A DNA stretch of 64,000 nucleotides from JADJPO01 sp963724535 (GTDB lineage: Bacteria > Actinomycetota > Actinomycetes > Actinomycetales > Kineosporiaceae), in contig CAVRVD010000013.1 in the NCBI GenBank assembly GCA_963724535.1, positions 468,409-532,408 of the forward strand. Reading direction: 5' to 3'. The translations under genes were made by a program, and so were the position numbers. Shown here piece by piece: positions 8,806 to 16,809 of the stretch (position 1 is the first letter of the stretch; each line of letters begins with the position of its first letter). Under the pieces are notes generated by a model, which was not told the origin of the DNA, did not search any database, and saw only the letters and a list, made by a program, of their open reading frames with translations.

Positions 8806-8820
8806 TGGTCACGGTGACCA
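8806..8820. promoter_or_regulatory. 15-bp perfect palindrome in the divergent dctP/kinase intergenic region
   Basis: TGGTCACgGTGACCA lies in the 299-bp gap between the transporter cassette and the two-component genes, about 90 bp upstream of the first dctP start. Related half-sites occur nearby (GTCACCG at 8788, GTGACCACCG near 8972). Its place and symmetry make it a candidate site for the adjacent response regulator. No other feature is seen in the gap. Confidence 0.5.
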
Positions 8821-9016
8821 CAATGGGCAGAACAGGTGTTTCACGCCGGGATCGGTCCGCGCGGTCACCCATCCCCGGGGCGGCGGACGGTCGGGTCGCC
8901 GCCCTGGGGCGCCTCCTCGCGGCCGCAGCGTCGCCGAAGTCGAGGTCTGTCCGACCCTGGAGCAATGAGTGTGACCACCGTTACTCTGAGGCGTTCGTCC
9001 GCCCCGGGGAGGTCGG

Positions 9017-10669
9017 ATGCGTGGCGTCGCGGGTCAGGTGCTCGCCCTCCAGGTGGTGACCGTCGTGTTGGCAGGTCTGGTCGCTGCCGCAGTGGCGATC
9101 CAGGACTCCCGTCGAGACGCTGAAGCGTCGGCCCGGGCGTTGGTCGCCGCATTGGCCTACCAGCAGGCCCAGAGCGTGACCACGGTGGACGCCCTGCAGA
9201 ACCCGAGCTCGACGTCCGCAGCAGCGGTGCAGGCGGCCGGTATCGACGCGGTCGGCGGCACCCGCACCGACTTCTTCATCGTCATGGATCCCGCCGGCCG
9301 GATGATCTCCCATCCCGACCCGCGGATGATCGGTGGGTCCTTCACCGGCCCGATCGCCACCGCCCGGGCCGGCGGCACGGTCACGGTGACCTACGACGGC
9401 AACCTGGGCCCGTCGGTGGTGGCCCTGGCCCCGGTCCGCGAACCCGGGTTCGGTGGGCGGGTGATCGGGATCTCGGCCGTGGGGATGCGCCAACAGCGGA
9501 TCGGTGCGCTCGCGAGCGAGGACGTGCGTGGCATCGCGCTGATGATGGGACTGGTGCTGGGGGTCGGCGCGCTCGGCGCGGTCGGCATCCACCGCCGGCT
9601 GCGCCACCAGACCATGGGCCTGCGCCCGGAGGAGCTGGCCCGGATGTACCAGTTCTGGGACGGGGCACTGCACTCGGTGGGCGACGGGATGATCGTCACC
9701 GACCCTGGCGGTCAGCCAGTGCTGGTCAACGACGCCGCACAGGTCATCCTCGGTACCGACGACAAGCTGCCGCACCAGGTCGTCGAGCTGTGCCGCGCCG
9801 GGCGGATGGTCGACTCCGAGCTACTGCTGCTCGAGGACCGGCTGGTCGTGGTCGACCAGCGCGCGGCGACGTTCCGCGGGCGCCGGGTCGGGTCGGTGAT
9901 GACCCTGCGCGACCGGACCGAGGTGGCCGCCCTGTCCGACCAGCTCTCAGCCATCGAGGGGTTCGCCCACGCCCTGGAGTCGCAGCGTCACGACGCGGCC
10001 AACACCCTGCAGTCGGTGATCGCACTGGTCGAGCTGGGGCGCAGCGACGACGCGGTCACCCTGGCCGCCCAGCAGACGCTCTACCCGCAGGTCCTGGCCG
10101 ACATGCTCTGGGCCAACGCCGGCGACCCGATGCTCGTCGCGCTGGTCCTGGCCAAGACGGCGGTCGCCTCCTCCCGCGGGATCGAGCTCGACGTCCAGGT
10201 GCGCGACGCGGTGGGCACCGACCCACTCAGCCAGATGGACATCGTGCGTCTGATCGGCAACCTGCTGGACAACGCCCTGGACGCCGCGGCCTCGGCACCG
10301 GCGCCCCACCGGGTCCGGCTCCGGCTGCAGCACCAGGATGGTCCCGACGGACGGCGGGAGCTGCTGATCGGAGTGGCCGACAGCGGCCGGGGCATGGACC
10401 CCGAGGACCTGGACCGGGCCCTGGAGCGGGGCTGGTCGACCAAGACCGGTCCCCGGCCGAGGGGCCTGGGGCTGGCGATCGCGGCCCAGGTCGTGCGCCA
10501 TCACGGCGGCATGCTGGCGGTGGACAGCTCCGCGCTCGGTGGGGCCGAGTTCCTGGTGACGATCCCCACCCCATCGGTGCCCACCCGGACACCGGACACC
10601 GACCCGGACACCGAGCACGGAACCGCCGCGTCCGAGGCCCGGCGACCGGTGGGGGTGCCCGGCCGATGA
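9017..10669 (+). CDS. CitA/DcuS-type membrane sensor histidine kinase
   Basis: 550 aa. A membrane segment (about 8-28) is followed by an extracytoplasmic sensing domain (29-165) containing FIVMDPAGRMISHPDP, typical of PAS-like CitA/DcuS/DctS sensors. A second membrane segment lies at about 172-192. Next come a cytoplasmic PAS domain (210-300), a dimerisation helix with ESQRHDAANTLQ (predicted phospho-His 325), and a HATPase domain with NLLDNALDAA. GGGGAGG lies upstream of the ATG. It overlaps the response regulator by 4 bp and is divergent from the TRAP genes, so it probably senses the transported acid. The ligand is inferred from the family only. Confidence 0.93.
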   Translation: MRGVAGQVLALQVVTVVLAGLVAAAVAIQDSRRDAEASARALVAALAYQQAQSVTTVDALQNPSSTSAAAVQAAGIDAVGGTRTDFFIVMDPAGRMISHPDPRMIGGSFTGPIATARAGGTVTVTYDGNLGPSVVALAPVREPGFGGRVIGISAVGMRQQRIGALASEDVRGIALMMGLVLGVGALGAVGIHRRLRHQTMGLRPEELARMYQFWDGALHSVGDGMIVTDPGGQPVLVNDAAQVILGTDDKLPHQVVELCRAGRMVDSELLLLEDRLVVVDQRAATFRGRRVGSVMTLRDRTEVAALSDQLSAIEGFAHALESQRHDAANTLQSVIALVELGRSDDAVTLAAQQTLYPQVLADMLWANAGDPMLVALVLAKTAVASSRGIELDVQVRDAVGTDPLSQMDIVRLIGNLLDNALDAAASAPAPHRVRLRLQHQDGPDGRRELLIGVADSGRGMDPEDLDRALERGWSTKTGPRPRGLGLAIAAQVVRHHGGMLAVDSSALGGAEFLVTIPTPSVPTRTPDTDPDTEHGTAASEARRPVGVPGR

Positions 10670-11361
10670 CGGCGGCGCCGACAGCGGATCTCAGGGTCCT
10701 GGTGGTCGAGGACCAACGCCCGGTGGCGGCGATGATCCAGGACTACGTGCACCGGATCGACGGGTTCCGCTGGGTCGGCAGCGCGGCGACCGCCGCCGAG
10801 GCCAAGTCCTTCCTGTGCCGGGTGGACGTGGACGTGGTGCTGCTCGACGTGCGACTGCCCGACGACTCCGGGCTCAGCATCTGCCAGGCCCTGCGCGCCG
10901 CCGGGTCGACCGTCGAGGTGATCGCTGTGACCTCGGTGCGCGACCTCGACGTGGTCCGGACGGCGATGTCCTACGGCGTCTCCCAGTACATCCTCAAGCC
11001 TTTCACCTTCGACACCCTGCGCACCAAGCTGTTGCACTTCGCCCAGAGCCGGACCGACCTGGCGAGTGCCCAGGTCCACCGGCAGGCGGATGTGGACCGG
11101 CTGATGCGGCTGACCACTCAGGAGCCGGCGTCGTCGTCGCAGCTGCCGGCCAACCTCAGCGAGGTCACCATGACCGCAGTGGTGCAGGGGCTGTGTGCGA
11201 TGGGCCAGGGCGCGGCCAGCGAGATCGCCGACCTGGTCGGGGTCTCGCGCAGCACGGCCCGGCGCTACCTGGAGCACCTGATCGACACCGGTCACGCGGA
11301 ACAGACCCTGCAGTACGGACGCACCGGACGACCGCAGGTGATCTATTGGCACCGAGGCTGA
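10666..11361 (+). CDS. CitB/DcuR-family response regulator
   Basis: 231 aa. The receiver domain has the acidic pair E15-D16, phospho-acceptor Asp61 in VVLLDVRLPD, and the Lys of YILKPF. A linker leads to a C-terminal winged HTH (SEIADLVGVSRSTARRYLEHL ends in GRPQVIYW), as in CitB/DctR/DcuR regulators of dicarboxylate transport. The ATG at 10666 overlaps the kinase stop as ATGA. The expected target is the divergent TRAP operon, through the palindrome in the intervening gap. Confidence 0.94.
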   Translation: MTAAPTADLRVLVVEDQRPVAAMIQDYVHRIDGFRWVGSAATAAEAKSFLCRVDVDVVLLDVRLPDDSGLSICQALRAAGSTVEVIAVTSVRDLDVVRTAMSYGVSQYILKPFTFDTLRTKLLHFAQSRTDLASAQVHRQADVDRLMRLTTQEPASSSQLPANLSEVTMTAVVQGLCAMGQGAASEIADLVGVSRSTARRYLEHLIDTGHAEQTLQYGRTGRPQVIYWHRG

Positions 11362-11391
11362 GCGACGACCAGCCGACGCCGAGGGGCGACC

Positions 11392-13881
11392 TCAGCCGGC
11401 CATCGCGTCCGGCGCGGCGGCCTCGGTGTCGCCGGAGGACGGCGCGGTCGGGGCGGACCCGCCGGAGGACGAGCCGCCCGCCGAGCCCGAGGACCGTCCC
11501 GACCCGCCGGCGGACCGACCGCCGCGCCGACCGCCCCGGCTGGAGCCGGCGTCCTGCTGACGCTTCTCCACCGGTTCGTCGTGCACGATCACGCCCCGCC
11601 CGGCGCAGTGCTCGCAGGTCTCGCTGAAGACCTCGAGCAGACCCTGGCCGACCCGCTTGCGCGTCATCTGGACGAGCCCGAGCGAGGTCACCTCGGCCAC
11701 CTGGTGCTTGGTGCGGTCCCGGCCCAAGCACTCCAGCAGCCGGCGCAGCACCAGCTCGCGGTTGGACTCCAGCACCATGTCGATGAAGTCGACGACGATG
11801 ATGCCGCCGATGTCGCGCACCCGGAGCTGGCGGACGATCTCCTCAGCCGCCTCGAGGTTGTTCTTGGTGACCGTCTCCTCGAGGTTGCCGCCGGCCCCGG
11901 TGAACTTGCCGGTGTTGACGTCGACCACGGTCATCGCCTCGGTGCGGTCGATGACCAGCGAGCCACCCGAAGGCAACCAGACCTTGCGGTCCAGGGCCTT
12001 GGCCAGCTGCTCGTCGACACGATGGGCGGCGAACACGTCGCCGCGCTCGACACCGTCGACCTGCTCGGCGGTGTCCCACCGCTGCATCCGCTCGACCAGG
12101 TCGGGGGCCACGTGACCGATGTAGGCGTGCAGAATGTCCCAGGTCTCCTCGCCGGAGACGACCAGGGAGGCGAAGTCCTCGTTGAAGATGTCCCGTACCA
12201 CCCGGATCGCCAGATCGGGCTCGCCATACAGCAACGCCGGGGCACTGACCGAGGATGCCTTGGCGGAGATGTCGGCCCACTGCGCCGCCAGCCGGGCGAC
12301 ATCGCGGCTCAGCTCCTCCTCCGAGGCACCCTCGGCGGCGGTCCGCACGATCACGCCGGCGTTGTCGGGGACCACCTCACGCAGGATCCTCTTCAGCCGG
12401 GCGCGCTCGGTGTCCGGTAGCTTGCGCGAGATCCCGGTCATCGACCCGTCCGGCACGTAGACCAGGTACCGGCCGGGCAGCGAGATCTGGCTGGTCAGCC
12501 GGGCACCCTTGTGCCCGATCGGGTCCTTGGTGACCTGGACAAGCACCGACTCGCCCGCGGACAGCGCATGCTCGATCCGCTTCGGCTGTCCGTCCAGGCC
12601 GGCGGCGTCCCAGTTGACCTCACCGGCGTACAGGACGCCGTTGCGACCCTTGCTGACGTCGACGAACGCGGCCTCCATGCTCGGCAACACGTTCTGCACC
12701 CGGCCGAGGTAGACGTTGCCGACCATCGAAGTCTGGGTCCGACGGGCGACGTAGTGCTCGACGAGCACCCCGTCCTCCAGGACGGCGATCTGGGTCCGCC
12801 CCTCCCGCTCGCGGAGCACCATGACCCGCTCGACGCTCTCGCGCCGGGCCAGGAACTCCGCCTCGGTGATGACTGGACGGCGCCGGCCCGCCTCACGGCC
12901 CTCACGACGCCGCTGCTTCTTGGCCTCGAGCCGGGTTGAGCCGCGCACCCCGGAGACGTCCCCGCCTGAGCGGGGCTGGCGCCCCCGCGCCACGGTGTTC
13001 GGGTCCTCATCGCTGCCGTCCCCGGACCCGCGCCGCCTCCGGCGGCGCCGCCGCCGGCTGCCGCTGCCATCCGACTCAGCGTCGTCGCCGTCCTCGCCGT
13101 CGCCTGCGGTATCCCGTCCCTGAGCATCGGGCGCCTCGGGTGCGGCGGCGCCGTCCTCGGAGTTCTCGCTCTCCTCCTCGTCACGGCGTCCTCGGCGGCC
13201 GCGGCCCCCACGCCGGCGACGCCGCCGACCACTGCTTTCGTCCTCCGAGGTGCCCAGCGCCTCGTCGTCGCTCGCCTCGGGCCCGTCGGGTTGGGCGCCG
13301 GTCTCGTCCTCGCGCTTCTCACCGGTCGGTCCGGTCGACTCCTCCGCCTCGGCCGAGGCCGCAGGCGGCCCCGACGGCCGGCTGGCCGCACGACGCCGGC
13401 GCGGCGCGGCGGCGGTCATCTCCGGGGGCTGGAACAGCGGCATGGCCAGGACCGGCCCAGCGCTCGCCTGGTCGTCGGCCCCCTCGATCTGCCTGGGTTG
13501 CTCGGCGACCGGTGCCGCCCGGTCACCGGCGCCGGCCTGGGCGGCATCCTGCGGCTCCGGCGGTAGCTCGATGACCGGTTCCACGGCGGCCTTCTTGCGC
13601 CGGGTGGCTCGCTTGCGCGGAGCGGGCGCCTCCGGTTCGGGCTGCGCGCCTGCGCCGTCGGCGCCGGACTCGCTGCCGGTGGCCGACGCCGGGTCCGGCT
13701 CGACGGCCGCGGGTGGTCCCGCCGGTCGGGAGGCGGCCCGACGACGGCGTGGGGCGCGCGTCGGCGGGGAGTCAGTGCTGGGTTGGTCGGTACCGGGTTG
13801 GTCGGTGCTGGGCTGGTCGGCAGTCACCAGGTCCGGGGTGGCCCGATCCGGCACGGTCTCATCGTTCTGGTCGAACGACAC
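11392..13881 (-). CDS. rne: Ribonuclease E/G family endoribonuclease
   Basis: The central mRNA-decay and rRNA-processing nuclease. About 350 N-terminal residues are acidic and Ala/Pro/Arg-rich, with Arg tracts (RRRRRRRRRG) likely to contact RNA or degradosome partners. The catalytic half has the S1 domain (VGNVYLGRVQNVLPSMEAAF), the DNase I-like site (VVDVNTGKFTG and IIVVDFIDM) and the zinc-link CEHCAGRG. A Gly/Ser-rich tail ends the 829-aa protein. I choose the GTG at 13881 (SFDQNDE follows) because GGGAG lies 6 bp upstream. The frame stays open 32 codons further. Normally next to rplU; here the TRAP cassette intervenes. Confidence 0.95.
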   Translation of the reverse strand: MSFDQNDETVPDRATPDLVTADQPSTDQPGTDQPSTDSPPTRAPRRRRAASRPAGPPAAVEPDPASATGSESGADGAGAQPEPEAPAPRKRATRRKKAAVEPVIELPPEPQDAAQAGAGDRAAPVAEQPRQIEGADDQASAGPVLAMPLFQPPEMTAAAPRRRRAASRPSGPPAASAEAEESTGPTGEKREDETGAQPDGPEASDDEALGTSEDESSGRRRRRRGGRGRRGRRDEEESENSEDGAAAPEAPDAQGRDTAGDGEDGDDAESDGSGSRRRRRRRRRGSGDGSDEDPNTVARGRQPRSGGDVSGVRGSTRLEAKKQRRREGREAGRRRPVITEAEFLARRESVERVMVLREREGRTQIAVLEDGVLVEHYVARRTQTSMVGNVYLGRVQNVLPSMEAAFVDVSKGRNGVLYAGEVNWDAAGLDGQPKRIEHALSAGESVLVQVTKDPIGHKGARLTSQISLPGRYLVYVPDGSMTGISRKLPDTERARLKRILREVVPDNAGVIVRTAAEGASEEELSRDVARLAAQWADISAKASSVSAPALLYGEPDLAIRVVRDIFNEDFASLVVSGEETWDILHAYIGHVAPDLVERMQRWDTAEQVDGVERGDVFAAHRVDEQLAKALDRKVWLPSGGSLVIDRTEAMTVVDVNTGKFTGAGGNLEETVTKNNLEAAEEIVRQLRVRDIGGIIVVDFIDMVLESNRELVLRRLLECLGRDRTKHQVAEVTSLGLVQMTRKRVGQGLLEVFSETCEHCAGRGVIVHDEPVEKRQQDAGSSRGGRRGGRSAGGSGRSSGSAGGSSSGGSAPTAPSSGDTEAAAPDAMAG

Positions 13882-14031
13882 GGGTACTCCCGTTCGGCCC
13901 CGGGCACCGTCCACACCTGAGTTCCGGTGACCGCGCGGGGCGGTAGCTCTGGTTCGTCCCGCCGGGCTCGGCGGCACGGAAGCCTTCGGTACGTCTGGGG
14001 CGATCGCGCGATGGTGTGGCGCGGCATGCCG

Positions 14032-14844
14032 TCAGGCGCCGACGGCGTCCCGATCGGCAACCAGTGGATCGGTCACCGTGTCGCCCTGCAGGTCGAGCGG
14101 CCCTTGCGCCAGCCGCGTCATCCGTGCGGGATACGCCGGCGCCAGGAGGCCTCGCGAGACCAGAGCGGCAAGGACATCGTCGGGTCGAACGGCGGGTGTG
14201 GTGTGCCGCACGACCAGTTGGAGTATCGCACAGTCATCCCGTCCACCTTGAGCCCGACGCGCTGCCTCGGTGGCGTCTCCACCCTCCGGGCGCAGACTGA
14301 CCACGGCCGCTCGGACGTCGACCGAGCGGACCCCGGACTTCGTCGTCCGGTTCACCGCGAGGTGGGTTTCAGCGAGCAGGGCGGTGGCCGCGGCGGCCGC
14401 CTGTCGGGCGGCGACCCCGGGCAGCTCGAGGCGCCACAGGGAGGCTTCGAGGCGGTCCGCCAGACCCGTGGTGCGCACCACCACCGCCTCCAGGACGTCG
14501 AGCCCAGCGGGTAGGGCGCCGTCTAGGTCCCGGGCCAGCTCGGCGGGGTCGACGGGCTCGGCCAGACCCAGCTCGACGTACTCGGCCTCGCTGGCGGCAC
14601 CGGTCGGCGCGGCACCCGCGTAGCTGATCTTGGGGTGTGGCGTGAAGCCCGCCGAGTAGGCCATCGGTGCGCCGATCCGGCGCAGCGCCCGCTCCAGGGC
14701 CCGCTGAAAGTCCCGGTGGCTGCTGAACCGCAGCCGGCCACGCTTGGCGTAGCGCAGCCGCACCCGCTGCACCACCGGAGGCGGCGCCGGACCATCGGGA
14801 GTCCGGGGCGCGCCCCGCGTCGGACGGCGACCGGGTGCAGGCAT
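14032..14844 (-). CDS. TIGR03936-family radical SAM-linked protein (DUF2344)
   Basis: 270 aa. After a Pro-rich start, VRLRYAKRGRLRFSSHRDFQRALERALRR and GFTPHPKISY are the conserved core of this family, which is fused or adjacent to TIGR03960 radical SAM proteins in many bacteria. The biochemical role is not established; a tRNA/RNA modification link has been proposed because of proximity to rne. It lies 150 bp upstream of rne on the same strand. Its usual radical SAM partner is not adjacent here but 3.6 kb upstream, beyond an inserted sortase cassette. Confidence 0.9.
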   Translation of the reverse strand: MPAPGRRPTRGAPRTPDGPAPPPVVQRVRLRYAKRGRLRFSSHRDFQRALERALRRIGAPMAYSAGFTPHPKISYAGAAPTGAASEAEYVELGLAEPVDPAELARDLDGALPAGLDVLEAVVVRTTGLADRLEASLWRLELPGVAARQAAAAATALLAETHLAVNRTTKSGVRSVDVRAAVVSLRPEGGDATEAARRAQGGRDDCAILQLVVRHTTPAVRPDDVLAALVSRGLLAPAYPARMTRLAQGPLDLQGDTVTDPLVADRDAVGA

Positions 14845-14894
14845 GGGGACAACCTACGGCGCGGCGGCTGCCCGCACACCGGCGGCGAGTCCGG

Positions 14895-15620
14895 TCAGGC
14901 GGGGCGGGCCAGGACGATGAAGTTGTCCCGGTACCGGTGCCGCACGGAGTCGAACGGGCCACCACAGGTGATCACAACGAGCCGGTGCGGCACATCCTGT
15001 CGGAAGAACTCGTCGTTGGTGGCCAGACTCTGCTGGTTGACCGAGCGGACTGAGGCCACCACGTAGCTGACCCGATCTGTGGCATCGCGCAGCTCGATCA
15101 CCGCGCCCGGGGTGACCCTTTTTAGCTGGTGGAGCACTCCGAGGCCGTACCGGCGGGAGTCGACGTGCCCGGCGACCACCAGGCTGCCCAGGGTGTCACC
15201 GGCCTTCGCGCCACCGTCCCAGACCCCGACCTCGGCCGGGTTCTCCGGGATCACCAGGCTGCCGTCGTCGGCGACCCCCACCGACAGCACCGGGGCTCGG
15301 GTGCCGCCGGGCAGGACCAGCTGGGTGGGTACGAACGCCGTGGCCTGCCCTGCGGCGACCGTGGCCTGTCGGGCCGACGGGATGCCGGCCGGGACCGGCT
15401 CCGCCGGGGCGAGGGGCTCGACCTCGGGTGTGTCGCTCGGCAGCGGGGCCGGGGCCGCAGCGGGCGCGGAGCTCGGCGGCGACGATGCCGCCGCCGTGGT
15501 CGGACCTGACGAGGCGGCTGTCGACGGCGTGGGGCCGAGCACGAGAGCGACGCCGGCTGCGGCAGTGGCCAGGCCGTACCCGCCGAGCGCGAACAGGACC
15601 GCCCGGGCCGGGGCCGTCAC
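14895..15620 (-). CDS. Class F sortase
   Basis: A membrane-anchored cysteine transpeptidase, predicted to sort or process cell-surface proteins. Numbered from the GTG start: an uncleaved N-terminal membrane segment (6-30), a Ser/Pro/Ala-rich spacer (31-75), and a sortase beta barrel. The barrel has His152 in VVAGHVDS, Cys219 in VVITCGGPFD and Arg231 in RYRDNF, the complete triad. The start at 15620 overlaps the stop of the DUF4397 gene as GTGA; the longer open frame upstream lies inside that gene. The DUF4397 partner and nearby membrane protein may be its surface context. Confidence 0.92.
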   Translation of the reverse strand: MTAPARAVLFALGGYGLATAAAGVALVLGPTPSTAASSGPTTAAASSPPSSAPAAAPAPLPSDTPEVEPLAPAEPVPAGIPSARQATVAAGQATAFVPTQLVLPGGTRAPVLSVGVADDGSLVIPENPAEVGVWDGGAKAGDTLGSLVVAGHVDSRRYGLGVLHQLKRVTPGAVIELRDATDRVSYVVASVRSVNQQSLATNDEFFRQDVPHRLVVITCGGPFDSVRHRYRDNFIVLARPA

Positions 15621-16495
15621 CGAGCGTGCCGACTGCCGATCACCGGTCGCACCGTAGTGCCGCGCCGGCTCAGCAGGATCAGCCCGACGAACGCCAACGC
15701 GGCCATCAGCGCAGCGAGACCGGCCGACCCCGACCACCACGGACCGGTGAAGGACTCGGCGGCCTGTCCGCCGTCCCCGGTCTGGACCTTGGTCGGCCGC
15801 GGTGAGCCGGACACGCCCACCGGCAGTATCTGGACGATTGCGTCGGTGGTGCCCGCCGTCGCGTCCCCGATGGCGAAGACGCGGGCCAGGGAGCCGGGCT
15901 GGAGGCTGACCTGCACCGGCTGGAGAATGGCCGGTCCGCTGGTGAGCGTCGGCACCACGTCAATGGTGCACTCCTTCGCCGGCAGGTCCAGGGTCAGCGA
16001 CTCGCCGCTGGCGACGTTGCGGAACAGCGGCTCGCCGTCCACGCGGATGTCGGCCGGCGGGGCGACGGCCACGTGCGAGACGACCAGGCGGACCGTGCCC
16101 GTCCGCACCGGTGAGGTGTCGTTGACGAAGACAGTGACCACCGGTTGACGCGCCGCGTCAGCGGTCCGGTGCGCCACGACATCCACACTGCTGCCGGCCT
16201 TCACCGTGAACCGAGCGCTCACCAGGGTCTGGGTGCCGTCGCGGAAGGTGACGACGTGCTCACCCGGTGCCAGTTGCAGGGGGCCGACGATGGTCTTGGG
16301 TGCCGCCGCGGGCGCGACACTGTTGCCGTCCACGAGGATGTCTGCGGTGGCGCCGACGATCCCGTGCACCACATACACGTCGCCCGTCCCTGTCGTGGCC
16401 GACGCCGCCCCGAACCCGCCGGCGAGGACGACCACGAGGGCCGTCACCGCACCGACCAGAACGCCGAGCCGGCGTGCCGCCGTGCGCTGCCCCAT
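15617..16495 (-). CDS. DUF4397-domain surface protein with C-terminal membrane anchor
   Basis: 292 aa, predicted exported. A signal peptide (about 8-35, LGVLVGAVTALVVVLAGGFG) leads to two beta-rich repeats: VYVVHGIVGATADILVDG, then a second with ADIRVDGEPLFRNVASGESL. These match the DUF4397 fold. A short spacer follows, then a C-terminal membrane helix and basic tail (LLSRRGTTVRPVIGSRHAR). The function is unknown. It is coupled to a class F sortase by a GTGA overlap, a pairing seen in actinobacteria. No LPXTG motif is visible. GGAGGGG precedes the ATG at 16495; the frame extends 47 codons further with no ribosome site. Confidence 0.88.
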   Translation of the reverse strand: MGQRTAARRLGVLVGAVTALVVVLAGGFGAASATTGTGDVYVVHGIVGATADILVDGNSVAPAAAPKTIVGPLQLAPGEHVVTFRDGTQTLVSARFTVKAGSSVDVVAHRTADAARQPVVTVFVNDTSPVRTGTVRLVVSHVAVAPPADIRVDGEPLFRNVASGESLTLDLPAKECTIDVVPTLTSGPAILQPVQVSLQPGSLARVFAIGDATAGTTDAIVQILPVGVSGSPRPTKVQTGDGGQAAESFTGPWWSGSAGLAALMAALAFVGLILLSRRGTTVRPVIGSRHAR

Positions 16496-16657
16496 TGATC
16501 CCCTCCGGCTTCCCGTTCCTGTAGCACCGCTGTCTCGCGAGGTGTCCCGCGGGTCAGATGCTGTCCGTGACGACACTCTAGGACTCCGCAGGCAATCAAC
16601 GGCGGAGGTTGACTGATCTGTCACGTCGGGTCGCACGAAAGGACGAGGAGTTCAGGC

Positions 16658-16696
16658 ATGACAGCACAGCGGGTGACCACCCGACCGTTATGGTAG
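16658..16696 (+). CDS. Possible 12-codon leader peptide
   Basis: A tiny frame (MTAQRVTTRPLW) with a good GAGGAG 8 bp upstream, ending 113 bp before the repeat-bearing membrane protein. It contains a TTA codon, rare in such GC-rich genomes, next to a Trp codon. It may be a regulatory leader or chance. The rest of the 16496-16809 gap shows nothing else. Confidence 0.3.
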   Translation: MTAQRVTTRPLW

Positions 16697-16809
16697 TGGC
16701 GTCACCCCGAGATGTAGTAGTCGCCGGCGGGTCGGCGAGGATGATGTACACAACGTGGTGGGCCTAGGGACCACCCGTGCGGGACGACATGGGCAACGGG
16801 AGGTTGACC

